From positions 3,148 through 67,147 of the forward strand of contig JAEWXD010000002.1 in assembly GCA_023396045.1 (NCBI GenBank): DNA of 64,000 nucleotides, given 5' to 3'. This document shows positions 26,353-35,022 of the stretch, one piece after another. The first letter of the stretch is position 1; every line of letters begins with the position of its first letter. A model generated the notes under the pieces. It saw only the letters and a program-made list of their open reading frames with translations, did no database searches and was not told the origin of the DNA. Source of the DNA: Bacillota bacterium. Lineage in GTDB: Bacteria > Bacillota > Clostridia > Christensenellales > Aristaeellaceae. Made by a program: the position numbers and the translations under genes.

Positions 26353-26712
26353 ATGAAAAAAACAATTGCAGAATTACAAGAAATCAGAGAACAAACGCTG
26401 CAGAACATTTTATTGCGCACCCATGCCGGTAGCCAAATACGCGTTATTGTAGCAATGTCTGACTGTGGTATAGCAGCCGGCGCAAGGGAAGTTTGCAAAG
26501 CTTTTGTAGAAGAAATTAAGCGCAGAAATCTTAGCCATGTAAGCGTTACGCAACAAGCTTGCCAAGGCACTTGCCATTTAGAACCCATGGTGGAAATCCA
26601 TGTAGAAGGGCAAGATGTAGTAAGCTATGTAAAAATCAAGCCTGAATACGTTGCCAAAATTGTAGAAGAACATATTGTTAACGGCAAGGCTGTAAAAGAG
26701 TACACCCTATAA
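26353..26712 (+). CDS. hndB: Hydrogenase subunit B, thioredoxin-fold [2Fe-2S] protein
   Basis: 119 aa with Cys in SDCGIAAGAREVC and QQACQGTC, the [2Fe-2S] ferredoxin-like pattern of HndB. GAGAGGG upstream of ATG. Fits the second place of hndABCD and is an electron-transfer subunit. Confidence 0.88.
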   Translation: MKKTIAELQEIREQTLQNILLRTHAGSQIRVIVAMSDCGIAAGAREVCKAFVEEIKRRNLSHVSVTQQACQGTCHLEPMVEIHVEGQDVVSYVKIKPEYVAKIVEEHIVNGKAVKEYTL

Positions 26713-26726
26713 AGCAGGAGGAAAAT

Positions 26727-28526
26727 ATGGAATACTATCGTTCACACGTGCTGGTATGCGGGGGCACCGGTTGCACCTCGTCTGGCTCTCCCAGCTTAAT
26801 TAGCCGTTTTCAAGAACAATTGGCAGAACACAAATTAGAAAACGAAATTAAAATAGTCCGCACCGGTTGCTTTGGTTTATGCGAAGCCGGCCCGGTGGTT
26901 ATTATATACCCGGAAGGCACTTTTTATAGCAGGGTAAAATTAGAAGATGTAGATAGAATTGTAAGCAAGCATTTATTACACGGTGAAATTATAGAGGATT
27001 TAATCTATAAACACGAAGAGCAGGCAGGCACAGGCGAAATAAAACATTCCATTGATGAAATGCCGTTTTACAAAGACCAAATGCGTATTGCCCTGCAAAA
27101 CTGTGGCCGTATAGACCCGGAACAAATTGATGAATACATTGCTTTTGACGGCTACAAAGCCTTAGAAAAATGCCTCACACAAATGACGCCTGACCAAGTA
27201 GTACAAGAAGTAATAGATTCCGGCCTACGTGGCAGGGGTGGCGGCGGTTTTTCTACCGGTACAAAGTGGAAATTTACAGCCGGTGTAAAGGCAGAGCAAA
27301 AATATATTGTATGTAATGCAGACGAAGGCGACCCCGGCGCATTTATGGATAGATCCATACTGGAAGGCGACCCTCATTCCATTATTGAAGCCATGAGCAT
27401 TGCCGGCTATGCCGTTGGTGCAAGCGAAGGCTATGTATATGTGCGTTATGAGTACCCCATTGCTGTAAAGCGTTTACAGATTGCCATTGACCAAGCCCGT
27501 GAATATGGTCTGCTTGGCAAAAATATATTCGGTACAGATTTTAGCTTTGATATGTTTGTCCGCTTGGGTGCGGGTGCATTTGTATGTGGCGAAGAAACAG
27601 CCTTAATGACTTCTATTGAAGGCAACCGTGGTGAGCCGCGCCCACGCCCTCCATACCCGGCCATCAAAGGTTTATGGCAATGCCCCACAGTTGAAAACAA
27701 CGTAGAAACCTTTGCCAACATTCCACAAATTATCAACAAGGGCGCCGCTTGGTATAAGGGCATAGGTACCCCCAACTGTGCCGGCACAAAGGTATTTGCC
27801 TTGGGTGGTAAAATTAACAATACAGGGCTACTTGAAATCCCTATGGGTACTACATTGCGTAAAGTTATTTACGATATTGGTGGCGGTATTCCCAACGGCA
27901 AAAAATTCAAGGCTGTACAAACCGGCGGGCCATCCGGTGGCTGTATTCCGGAAAGCATGTTAGACACGGCCATAGACTTTGACTCCTTGGTGCGCATAGG
28001 CTCCATGATGGGTAGTGGCGGTATGATTGTTATGGACGAAGACAACTGTATGGTAGACATTGCTCGTTTCTATCTGGATTTTACCGTAGATGAAAGCTGT
28101 GGCAAATGTACCCCTTGCCGTGTAGGTACACGCCGTATGCTTGAAATATTGCAACGCATTGTAGAGGGCAAAGGTCAAGAAGGCGATATAGAAAAATTAG
28201 AAGAATTGGGCAATATGATTAAGTCCACTTCCCTTTGCGGCTTAGGTCAAACGGCACCAAACCCTGTACTTTCTACCATTAAGCACTTCCGTCATGAATA
28301 TGAAGCCCATATACGTGATAAAAAATGCCCTGCCCATCATTGCCAAGCTTTAAAGCAATACTATATACTCGGCAACTGTCGTGGCTGCACTGCTTGTGCA
28401 AGGGCTTGCCCTGTAGGTGCAATTACCGGCGCAGTAAAGGAACAACACAGCATAGACCAAAGCAAGTGCATTAAGTGTGGTGCTTGTATGGAAAAATGCC
28501 GTTTTGCTTCCATTGAAATTCGATAA
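26727..28526 (+). CDS. hndC: Hydrogenase subunit C, NuoF-like flavoprotein
   Basis: 599 aa. N-terminal thioredoxin-like [2Fe-2S] domain (CGGTGCTSSG ... RTGCFGLCEAGP), NADH-binding RGRGGGGFSTGTKW (about 168-181), FMN site CNADEGDPGAFMDRS, [4Fe-4S] SCGKCTPCRVGTRRM, and a C-terminal ferredoxin domain with two [4Fe-4S] motifs (CRGCTACARACP and CIKCGACMEKC). Site of NAD(P)H oxidation and the expected flavin for electron bifurcation in HydABC-like enzymes. Confidence 0.94.
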   Translation: MEYYRSHVLVCGGTGCTSSGSPSLISRFQEQLAEHKLENEIKIVRTGCFGLCEAGPVVIIYPEGTFYSRVKLEDVDRIVSKHLLHGEIIEDLIYKHEEQAGTGEIKHSIDEMPFYKDQMRIALQNCGRIDPEQIDEYIAFDGYKALEKCLTQMTPDQVVQEVIDSGLRGRGGGGFSTGTKWKFTAGVKAEQKYIVCNADEGDPGAFMDRSILEGDPHSIIEAMSIAGYAVGASEGYVYVRYEYPIAVKRLQIAIDQAREYGLLGKNIFGTDFSFDMFVRLGAGAFVCGEETALMTSIEGNRGEPRPRPPYPAIKGLWQCPTVENNVETFANIPQIINKGAAWYKGIGTPNCAGTKVFALGGKINNTGLLEIPMGTTLRKVIYDIGGGIPNGKKFKAVQTGGPSGGCIPESMLDTAIDFDSLVRIGSMMGSGGMIVMDEDNCMVDIARFYLDFTVDESCGKCTPCRVGTRRMLEILQRIVEGKGQEGDIEKLEELGNMIKSTSLCGLGQTAPNPVLSTIKHFRHEYEAHIRDKKCPAHHCQALKQYYILGNCRGCTACARACPVGAITGAVKEQHSIDQSKCIKCGACMEKCRFASIEIR

Positions 28527-28541
28527 TTAGGAGGAAGAACG

Positions 28542-30299
28542 ATGGCAGACCTCATCAAACTTACAATCGATGGTATTGAGGTAGAAGTACCCCAAGGAAC
28601 TACCGTTCTGGAAGCCGCCGACAAACTGAATATTAAAATTCCAAGGCTTTGCTTTTTAAAAGAAATTAACGAAATCGGCGCTTGCCGTATGTGCGTGGTA
28701 GATACCGGTGCACGTGCCTTACAAGCCAGTTGTGTATTGCCTTGCACTAACGGTATGGTGGTAAAAACCAATACCCCCGCCGTACGTGCCGCAAGGCGCA
28801 TGAACTTGGAATTGCTTTTAAGCAACCACGATAAAAAATGCCTTAGCTGTGTGCGTAGCCAAAATTGCGAATTGCAAAAGCTATGTGTAGAATTAGACGT
28901 GCAGGACGGCAACCGTTTTGCCGGCGAAATGAGCAGCTTCGCTATTGACCAAGTATCTCCTTCCATTGAAAGAGATAATAACAAGTGCATACTTTGCCGC
29001 CGTTGTGTAGCTGTATGTAAACACAACCAACATGTTGGTGTTATTGGTGCAATAGACCGTGGTTTTAAAACACAAATTGCATCCCCTTGGGATATGAGCT
29101 TAGCACAAACTGCTTGTGTAAACTGTGGCCAATGCATAGTGCATTGCCCTGTTGGTGCACTGCGTGAACGCAGCGAAATAGAAAACTGTTGGCAAGCCAT
29201 GGCAGACCCAAACAAGCATGTAGTAGTACAAACAGCCCCTGCTGTACGTGCTGCATTGGGTGAAGAGTTTGGTATGCCTATGGGTACAGATGTAACCCAG
29301 CAAATGATAGATTCCCTGCACCGTTTGGGCTTTGCCAAAGTGTTTGATACCGACTTCGGTGCAGACCTTACCATTATTGAAGAAGCAGCAGAGCTGGTAC
29401 ACCGTGTGAAAAATGGCGGCACTATGCCCATGTCTACCTCTTGCTGCCCAAGCTGGATTAAGTTCTGCGAAACCTATTACCCGGAATTTTTACCCCATGT
29501 AAGCACTTGCAAGAGCCCCCACCAAATGACAGGCGCTATGATTAAGAGCTACTATGCACAAAAAGAAGGTATAGATCCTAAGAGTATAGTAACAGTATCC
29601 ATCATGCCATGCACAGCCAAGAAATTTGAAAAAAACCGCAATGAAATGGAAGTAGATGGCCTACGCGATGTAGATATTGTGCTTACCACTCGTGAACTTG
29701 CCAAAATGATTAAACAAGCCGGTATAGACTTTGCCAAGCTCAATGATGGCAAAAGCTTTGATAAACTCATGGGCGACAGTACCGGTGCAGGTGTCATCTT
29801 TGGCGCAACCGGCGGTGTGGCAGAGGCTGCCCTGCGTACAGCTTATGAAACCATTACCGGCGAAATATTACAAGATGTAGACTTCCACCCTGTACGTGGT
29901 ATAGAAGGCTTAAAAGAAGCCACCATACAAATTGGCGAAATGAACTTGCATTGTGCTGTTGTAAACGGCCTGAGCAATGCAGCCAAAATGATGGATGCTA
30001 TAAAAGCCGGCGAAAAACACTACGACTTTATTGAAGTAATGGCTTGCCCCGGCGGTTGCGTAAACGGTGGTGGTCAACCTATCATTACACCGGATGTGCG
30101 TGAAAAGTGCGACCCGCGCGCCGTACGTGCCTCTGCACTCTATAAAGCCGATGCCAACATGCCTTTGCGTAAGAGCCATGAAAACCCAGAAATCAAGCTC
30201 ATATACAAAGACTTCTTAACAGAAGCCGGTGGCCATGTGGCACATAGCCATTTGCATACCCATTATGCAAGCCGCCCTCTGTATACAGACGAGCAATAA
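28542..30299 (+). CDS. hndD: [FeFe] hydrogenase catalytic subunit
   Basis: 585 aa. N-terminal plant-type [2Fe-2S] (C37, C48, C51, C64), His-ligated cluster (H96, C100, C103, C109), two [4Fe-4S] motifs (C149-C159 and C192-C202), then the H-cluster domain with TSCCPSW, MPCTAKKFE and EVMACPGGCVNGGGQP, and a C-terminal small-subunit helix region. All key residues are intact. Makes or consumes H2 with ferredoxin and NAD(P)H. The maturases HydE, HydF and HydG are not in the window. Confidence 0.96.
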   Translation: MADLIKLTIDGIEVEVPQGTTVLEAADKLNIKIPRLCFLKEINEIGACRMCVVDTGARALQASCVLPCTNGMVVKTNTPAVRAARRMNLELLLSNHDKKCLSCVRSQNCELQKLCVELDVQDGNRFAGEMSSFAIDQVSPSIERDNNKCILCRRCVAVCKHNQHVGVIGAIDRGFKTQIASPWDMSLAQTACVNCGQCIVHCPVGALRERSEIENCWQAMADPNKHVVVQTAPAVRAALGEEFGMPMGTDVTQQMIDSLHRLGFAKVFDTDFGADLTIIEEAAELVHRVKNGGTMPMSTSCCPSWIKFCETYYPEFLPHVSTCKSPHQMTGAMIKSYYAQKEGIDPKSIVTVSIMPCTAKKFEKNRNEMEVDGLRDVDIVLTTRELAKMIKQAGIDFAKLNDGKSFDKLMGDSTGAGVIFGATGGVAEAALRTAYETITGEILQDVDFHPVRGIEGLKEATIQIGEMNLHCAVVNGLSNAAKMMDAIKAGEKHYDFIEVMACPGGCVNGGGQPIITPDVREKCDPRAVRASALYKADANMPLRKSHENPEIKLIYKDFLTEAGGHVAHSHLHTHYASRPLYTDEQ

Positions 30300-30332
30300 T
30301 AAACAAACCGCCAAGTTGGTGGTTCTCTGTAT

Positions 30333-30364
30333 AAAAAACGCCTTTTTGCAAGGCGTTTTTTATA
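30333..30364 (+). terminator. Terminator of the hydrogenase operon
   Basis: AAAAAACGCCTT (30333-30344) pairs perfectly with AAGGCGTTTTTT (30350-30361), loop TTTGC. A-rich on the left arm, so it can act in both directions. Confidence 0.92.
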
Positions 30365-30390
30365 TGCCATTATTGAAAGCCTTCAATTAG

Positions 30391-30418
30391 TACAAACAAA
30401 AAAGCCCAGTAGGGCTTT
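30391..30418 (-). terminator. Terminator overlapping the stop of the zinc-ribbon gene
   Basis: AAAGCCC (30401-30407) pairs with GGGCTTT (30412-30418), loop AGTA; on the minus strand followed by T-rich TTTGTTTG. The stem includes the stop codon. Confidence 0.8.
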
Positions 30419-31100
30419 ATCCAATAAAATCAAAGGCATCTCTTATTTGTTTATCACATTGTTCCAACAAGTCAAGTATTTGCTTATGCCTTTGCTCTAT
30501 ATCATGCAAAAATCGTGGTACGGATTTATCTTGTTCTGTACAATTTTCCGGATAAATTACTTCTAAAGCATCGTGATACTTATCCGATAGCTTCTGTAAA
30601 TTAGCAGTATTTGAAAGTAAGTTTTGCATTTTCTTTTTACACTCCCTAATACAAGCAAGTTCATCTTCTAATGCAATGCATACGTCCTCTAAATACTCTT
30701 CAGACGCCTGTGTTTCATAATATTGAGGTTCATTGCTCTCTTCTTGATTTAAATTTGCAATATCATCCAGTTCTACAAAACCATCATCTTCTACGCTTGT
30801 ATTGGCTTTACCGCCAAACATTTCTTCAATAATAAGGGTTGCACTTTCTATTTCTGCATATTTTACAAAAAACTGCACTCTGTCCATTGCTGTGCCCAAA
30901 ATACTTGCCAAGCCTTTTTCCAATTGCGTGGTAAATTGAATTTTTTGTTGCATAAGTACATTGGCGAACATACCTGCAAATTCATTGCCTAAGGAAATAA
31001 CAAACACTTCGTTCTCCGGCTTTACAGCATGCAATTGCCGGTTACCGCAATGCACACATATACTGCCTTCATTTAAATGTTTACAACGGTTGCAATACAT
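30417..31100 (-). CDS. Zinc-ribbon protein with DUF2007-like domain and coiled-coil tail
   Basis: 227 aa. N-terminal zinc ribbon (CNRCKHLNEGSICVHCG; C3, C6, C15, C18). Residues about 30-95 (VFVISLGNEFAGMFANVLMQ ... FFVKYAEIESATLIIEEMFG) have the pattern of DUF2007 putative signal-transducing domains, which have a GlnB-like fold. The rest is acidic and helical. AGGAG before the ATG; 9 nt after the amino-acid binding protein gene. Function not known. Confidence 0.6.
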   Translation of the reverse strand: MYCNRCKHLNEGSICVHCGNRQLHAVKPENEVFVISLGNEFAGMFANVLMQQKIQFTTQLEKGLASILGTAMDRVQFFVKYAEIESATLIIEEMFGGKANTSVEDDGFVELDDIANLNQEESNEPQYYETQASEEYLEDVCIALEDELACIRECKKKMQNLLSNTANLQKLSDKYHDALEVIYPENCTEQDKSVPRFLHDIEQRHKQILDLLEQCDKQIRDAFDFIG

Positions 31101-31109
31101 AAAACACTC

Positions 31110-31880
31110 CTACTGTACAGCAAAAAACTGCAACAATTCTTCTTCTGTAAGGCTATATGCGCCTTGTTCCTTATATTTTTCTGTTAGTAACGCAAAGCCA
31201 CCTTGCTTATGAAAGTTCTCAATAAATGCATTGATAGGTGCAATATGGGCGCTCCCCTTAGGGAAGGCAATACCCCATTGCTCTACTTGCTCGTGCAATA
31301 CAAATGCATGTGTACTATCTTGCCATTGCTGTTGTGCATCCAGCACCGGATAGGCATCATACAATAACGCATCTACACTACGGTTTACCACAGCTTGCAC
31401 AGCCTCTTCCACATTGCTATAATGGGCAATCGTTGCTTTGGGGAACAATGATTGCGCTTTATCTTGTGTAGAGCTGCTCAGTATTACAGCAATGTTGATT
31501 TTCGTTTCTTGCAGGGCTTGCAAGCTTTCAAATTCATTGCTGCTCAGTATAGCAATATCGCTTTGTGCATACGGCCTTGAAAAATCTACAACGGCCTTGC
31601 GTTTATCTGTAATCGCCAAAGAGGATATTACCATATCCACCTGCCCGGTTTGCAAAGCAGGCAACAAGCCTTCCCACGATAGTTTTTTGAACTCTATTTC
31701 CATATTCGCTTGTATGGCATAGGCTTGCAAAAAATCTATAGAGATACCTTGTAGGGTTTCATTTTCCATATATTCAAATGGCGCATAGGTAGGGTTTACC
31801 CCAACCACCAATTTTTGGCTCGCATTTGCATTAGAAAACAGCAATACAAATGCAAGCAAACATAAAATCCACTTTTTCAT
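31110..31880 (-). CDS. Amino-acid ABC transporter substrate-binding protein, family 3 (orphan)
   Basis: 256 aa. Signal peptide MKKWILCLLAFVLLFSNANA, mature start SQKLVVGVNPTYAPFEYMEN, then QGISIDFLQAYA and DMVISSLAITDKRKAVVDFS, all typical of GlnH/HisJ-like proteins. Own promoter TTGCGA-17-TATACT (31926-31898) and AGGAG site. There are no permease or ATPase genes nearby, so it must use partners elsewhere or act in sensing. Confidence 0.87.
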   Translation of the reverse strand: MKKWILCLLAFVLLFSNANASQKLVVGVNPTYAPFEYMENETLQGISIDFLQAYAIQANMEIEFKKLSWEGLLPALQTGQVDMVISSLAITDKRKAVVDFSRPYAQSDIAILSSNEFESLQALQETKINIAVILSSSTQDKAQSLFPKATIAHYSNVEEAVQAVVNRSVDALLYDAYPVLDAQQQWQDSTHAFVLHEQVEQWGIAFPKGSAHIAPINAFIENFHKQGGFALLTEKYKEQGAYSLTEEELLQFFAVQ

Positions 31881-31897
31881 AACTCACTCCTAAACTT

Positions 31898-31926
31898 AGT
31901 ATACACTTTTTTAAAAGCAGTCGCAA
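31898..31926 (-). promoter_or_regulatory. Promoter of the orphan binding-protein operon
   Basis: On the minus strand TTGCGA (31926-31921), 17-nt spacer, TATACT (31903-31898). Confidence 0.78.
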
Positions 31927-32126
31927 AAAAATTAGAATATTTTTACATATATTACAACGCATCATTCTTCTGTTTTTACAAACAAGAAAACCAATTATTT
32001 ATCCAATTACATAATAACATTTATTGTTATTATTATAGCTATGTCTTGCCTAAGGCAATATTACCGCTCAAAACATTTTGAGTATTCGTTAATTATATAT
32101 TTTTAACAATTAAGTTTATTGCAAAT

Positions 32127-32200
32127 AAAAAACAAGGGCGGCTCTCTGGACACCCTTGCTCAATCTAACTTGTAGCAAGTACAAATAAGATCTACACCCG
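32127..32200 (-). ncRNA. Candidate small RNA of about 73 nt
   Basis: In a 428-bp gap without genes, a good promoter (32234-32206) points at a short stretch that ends in a terminator: CAAGGG (32158-32153) pairs with CCCTTG (32038+95 to 32133, i.e. 32138-32133) and is followed by TTTTTT (32132-32127). Before it, ACTTG-CTA-CAAGT can form a small hairpin. No reading frame with a ribosome binding site is inside. The loop contains CAGAGAG, a motif also seen in T-box stem I, but no T-box sequence follows. Alternatively this is just the 3' UTR terminator of the RraA gene. Confidence 0.5.
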
Positions 32201-32205
32201 AATCA

Positions 32206-32234
32206 ATCATAGCATACAATTTATATTTTTGCAA
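32206..32234 (-). promoter_or_regulatory. Promoter of the candidate small RNA
   Basis: On the minus strand TTGCAA (32234-32229), 17-nt spacer, TATGAT (32211-32206) with an extended -10 TGC directly before it. It points away from the RraA gene end and into the 73-nt unit. Confidence 0.6.
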
Positions 32235-32308
32235 GCAAGATTTATTTTTTTCACTTCTTTTTTTATATTTTTACTAAAATTTTCAAAGCCTACGCAAACC
32301 TTGTAATT

Positions 32309-32947
32309 TTATTTTTGCAAATATTTTTTCAGGCATACAATATCATAGGTATCCCATTTTTTTCTATCTAACAGATCGAACCAAATATCTTCTTGTTCTT
32401 CAATAAATTCTAATTTTTTCAAAAATTCTTCTGTTACCATGTGGGGCGGAATCACCACTACACCGCTATCATCACAAACGGCAATGGCACCATCATACAT
32501 GGCTTTTCGTTCTTGCAAAACATCTTCAGGAAATGCTTTGGTAGGTTTGGTATTAAATGTACCTATGGGGGTTACGCCATTGCACCAAACAGGGTACTTG
32601 TTTTTAATAAGATCATTGGCATCTCGCATAGGGCCGGTACACACAATGGCGGCACAGCCTTGGTAAAGCACACAATATTTGGCAACCAGTTCACCAAATG
32701 CTGCCCTATCACCACAATCAAACATCTCTACGAGGGCAATTTCTCCTTCTTTAATATCTCTAAGTTGTTCATGCAAAGGCCAATTGCTTTCTTCGTAAGC
32801 ATATACCCATTTTACAGGGCCAACGGCGAACATACCGGAATTTAAGGCCTTTGCGCCTTTCACTTCACCGGTTTTACCCATACAATCCGCCACCTCTGTG
32901 GTACTTACACGGTTACGGCGAATAAATTCTATTATTTTTGCTTGCAT
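32309..32947 (-). CDS. RraA-like/HMG-aldolase family protein
   Basis: 212 aa of the RraA/demethylmenaquinone-methyltransferase-like family, which includes RNase E inhibitor RraA and 4-hydroxy-4-methyl-2-oxoglutarate/oxaloacetate decarboxylases. Visible: STTEVADCMGKTGEVKG at the start, AAFGELVAKYC, IVCTGPMRDANDLIKNKYPVW (the G-x-x-R-D motif with the catalytic Arg/Asp), and GAIAVCDDSGVVVIPP. The RD pair favours an enzymatic role. Lies 9 nt after the ATP-grasp gene in one operon. Confidence 0.85.
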   Translation of the reverse strand: MQAKIIEFIRRNRVSTTEVADCMGKTGEVKGAKALNSGMFAVGPVKWVYAYEESNWPLHEQLRDIKEGEIALVEMFDCGDRAAFGELVAKYCVLYQGCAAIVCTGPMRDANDLIKNKYPVWCNGVTPIGTFNTKPTKAFPEDVLQERKAMYDGAIAVCDDSGVVVIPPHMVTEEFLKKLEFIEEQEDIWFDLLDRKKWDTYDIVCLKKYLQK

Positions 32948-32956
32948 ATTGCTTCC

Positions 32957-34174
32957 TTACTGCACTTGTATAGTGCGATTGATATATTGATCTATTTCAG
33001 CAAGTTCTTCCTTACTATCAGCAAAGGCAATATAATAGCCCGGGCGATTTGTACCATTTTGCGCACGCATCATAGTTTCCCCTATGCTATGGTTAATGCA
33101 TACATCCAGTACATTTGGGTGGGCTAACACTTCTTCTATACCGGAAATACTTTGTATTACAAATGCATCTTGATTGCTAAACTGGCTATGCTCAAAAAAC
33201 TTCATAATAGCATAAGGATGGGTTGGCAAAGTTTTTTGTAAAACATCTACTTTTTCACCCATGGCTTGCCTTACATAGTGGGCTAAATTGTCTACGCCAC
33301 TAAGCACCGGCACAATATGAGAGGATATTCCATTGCCACCTCCACGGTTGCTCATTTCTATTAAATAAAACTGCCCGTTGTGCCATTTATATTCATTGTG
33401 GGTAAGGCCCATTTGTGCGCCGGTGCTTTCCATGAGCCTGTTGTTTTGCTCTATAAAGGCTTCATAGTTATACTCTTGGTCATGCATAGAAAAAAACAGT
33501 TCACTGGCAATACTTTTATTATATGCATAATGGCGCTTTTTGCTAATGGCTAAGCTATGGTGTTTGCCATTAATAAATATACCGTCTATGGTAAATTCCC
33601 TGCCATCGCTTGTACCGCCATCCATAAATTCCTCTGCAATCACCAATTTATCGCCATGTGCAAAAGATTGACTAATCGGGAATTTTTCGTGCAGTTCATT
33701 CGTTGTATGTATGAAGAACACACCGCGGCTTGCTTGGGAATTTTGTGGTTTAATAACAATTTTGCTCTTCCCTTGCATAAAGGCCTGTGCATCTTCTACG
33801 GTTTTGCAAGCTGCAAAGTTCGGTGCATAAAAGCCATGTGTCTTACAGTGTTGCCGCATTTGAATTTTATCTTGAAATAAGTCGGCAATAGCAAGCCCAT
33901 TGCTTGGCAAATGCAAACGCTCTGCAATACTTGCCACGGTGTGCATGGAAATATCGCTTTGGTCGCTCACGACGGCATCTATATGATGTTCTTGGGCAAT
34001 TTGCATATTACGCTCCACATTAAGCACATCAGCTACAAAACTTTGCTCTGCATAGGCAAAAGCCGGGCTATCCGGGTATAGGTTACTACACAGCAAATGA
34101 TGCCCTAATTCTTTTATTTTTTTCGCCAGTGGCACTTGCCATTTTCCGCCGGCTACAAGCATTACTTTCTTCAA
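32957..34174 (-). CDS. ATP-grasp family ligase
   Basis: 405 aa. N-terminal pre-ATP-grasp domain (VMLVAGGKWQVPLAKKIKEL, VVSDQSDISMHTVASIAERL), ATP-grasp core with KIVIKPQNSQASRGVFFIHT and FYLIEMSNRGGGNGISSHIVP, where Glu and Asn bind Mg-ATP. Such enzymes join a carboxylate to an amine or thiol through an acyl phosphate. TTG 34174 with AAGG 8 nt upstream is preferred; GTG 34183 is in frame. Substrate unknown; co-transcribed with an RraA-like enzyme. Confidence 0.85.
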   Translation of the reverse strand: MKKVMLVAGGKWQVPLAKKIKELGHHLLCSNLYPDSPAFAYAEQSFVADVLNVERNMQIAQEHHIDAVVSDQSDISMHTVASIAERLHLPSNGLAIADLFQDKIQMRQHCKTHGFYAPNFAACKTVEDAQAFMQGKSKIVIKPQNSQASRGVFFIHTTNELHEKFPISQSFAHGDKLVIAEEFMDGGTSDGREFTIDGIFINGKHHSLAISKKRHYAYNKSIASELFFSMHDQEYNYEAFIEQNNRLMESTGAQMGLTHNEYKWHNGQFYLIEMSNRGGGNGISSHIVPVLSGVDNLAHYVRQAMGEKVDVLQKTLPTHPYAIMKFFEHSQFSNQDAFVIQSISGIEEVLAHPNVLDVCINHSIGETMMRAQNGTNRPGYYIAFADSKEELAEIDQYINRTIQVQ

Positions 34175-34194
34175 AAAAATCACCTTCTATAGTT

Positions 34195-34223
34195 ATTTTA
34201 AACACTATGGAAACAATTGTCAA
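34195..34223 (-). promoter_or_regulatory. Promoter of the ATP-grasp/RraA operon
   Basis: On the minus strand TTGACA (34223-34218), 17-nt spacer, TAAAAT (34200-34195). Confidence 0.85.
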
Positions 34224-34235
34224 ACAAGCCATTCA

Positions 34236-34264
34236 TTTACTTTTTATAATATTTTTGCTATACT
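34236..34264 (+). promoter_or_regulatory. Promoter of the LRR protein gene
   Basis: TTTACT (34236-34241), 17-nt spacer, TATACT (34259-34264) with extended -10 TGC. Back to back with the ATP-grasp promoter. Confidence 0.75.
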
Positions 34265-34286
34265 GAATATGGAAAAGGGGGTTACT

Positions 34287-34913
34287 ATGAAACGTTTTAT
34301 TTTACTGCTTATCCTGTGCATTTGCACCAGCCTTAGCATTGCCTTAGCCGCTACACAAGGTGATTTTCAATATACCGTAATAGACAACGAAGTACATATT
34401 ACAGGCTATACAGGCAGTGAAAAAAAGGTAAGCATACCAAAATATATAGAAGGCCAAAAAGTAACGCACATTGCTGCTTCTGCCTTTGAAAACAAAGAAA
34501 CAATTACCCGCATACAGTTGCCAAAATACTTAAGCAATATAGAAAGCAAAGCCTTTGCAGGCTGTACCGGTTTAAGCACCATGAGTGTGGGCGAAAATGT
34601 AACCTATATTGCAGATGATGCTTTTGAAAACTGTTACAATTTGGTGGTAAAACTATACCAAGACAGTTATGCCCATTTGTATTTTATGGATGCAGGTATC
34701 CCCTTCCGTTTCTTTAAAGAAGAAAATGAAAGTGCATTGTTGGAAGTAATAACCGAAAACCCCAACGCAACTTTACAACCTTTTTCTGTAGAAGTGAATA
34801 CAGACAACATTGCTACAGACCCCTTTGCCGCTCCGGCAGAAATACAAAACCAAGATATTTTCACAGAAGCACCGCCTCAAGCAGTAGTATTTGAAGTTGT
34901 GCCGAACGAATAA
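34287..34913 (+). CDS. Secreted BspA-type leucine-rich-repeat protein
   Basis: 208 aa. Signal peptide MKRFILLLILCICTSLSIALA, then BspA/LRR_5 repeats (VSIPKYIEGQKVTHIAASAF, ITRIQLPKYLSNIESKAFAG, LSTMSVGENVTYIADDAFEN; about 45-120), then an acidic Pro/Ala-rich tail with no sorting signal. AAGGGGG lies before ATG 34287. BspA repeats commonly mediate binding to surfaces or host proteins. Single gene with its own terminator. Confidence 0.85.
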   Translation: MKRFILLLILCICTSLSIALAATQGDFQYTVIDNEVHITGYTGSEKKVSIPKYIEGQKVTHIAASAFENKETITRIQLPKYLSNIESKAFAGCTGLSTMSVGENVTYIADDAFENCYNLVVKLYQDSYAHLYFMDAGIPFRFFKEENESALLEVITENPNATLQPFSVEVNTDNIATDPFAAPAEIQNQDIFTEAPPQAVVFEVVPNE

Positions 34914-34921
34914 AATTCTTT

Positions 34922-34942
34922 CGCCCTTCGGGGCGTTTTTTT
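34922..34942 (+). terminator. Terminator after the LRR gene
   Basis: CGCCC-TTCG-GGGCG with a UUCG tetraloop (34922-34935) followed by seven T. Confidence 0.92.
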
Positions 34943-35022
34943 ATTGCAAGCAATGCTTTCTTGCAAAATAACGCAATTTTTATTACAATAATGATATTCT
35001 TTTTTGATTGGGATGTTTAAGT

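Noticed and set aside
28361..29431. Long open frame of 356 codons on the minus strand opposite hndC/hndD
   Set aside because: It is the antisense of two clearly coding genes; residues are Ser/Ala/Thr/Leu-rich with no domain pattern, and no ribosome binding site. A shadow of codon bias.
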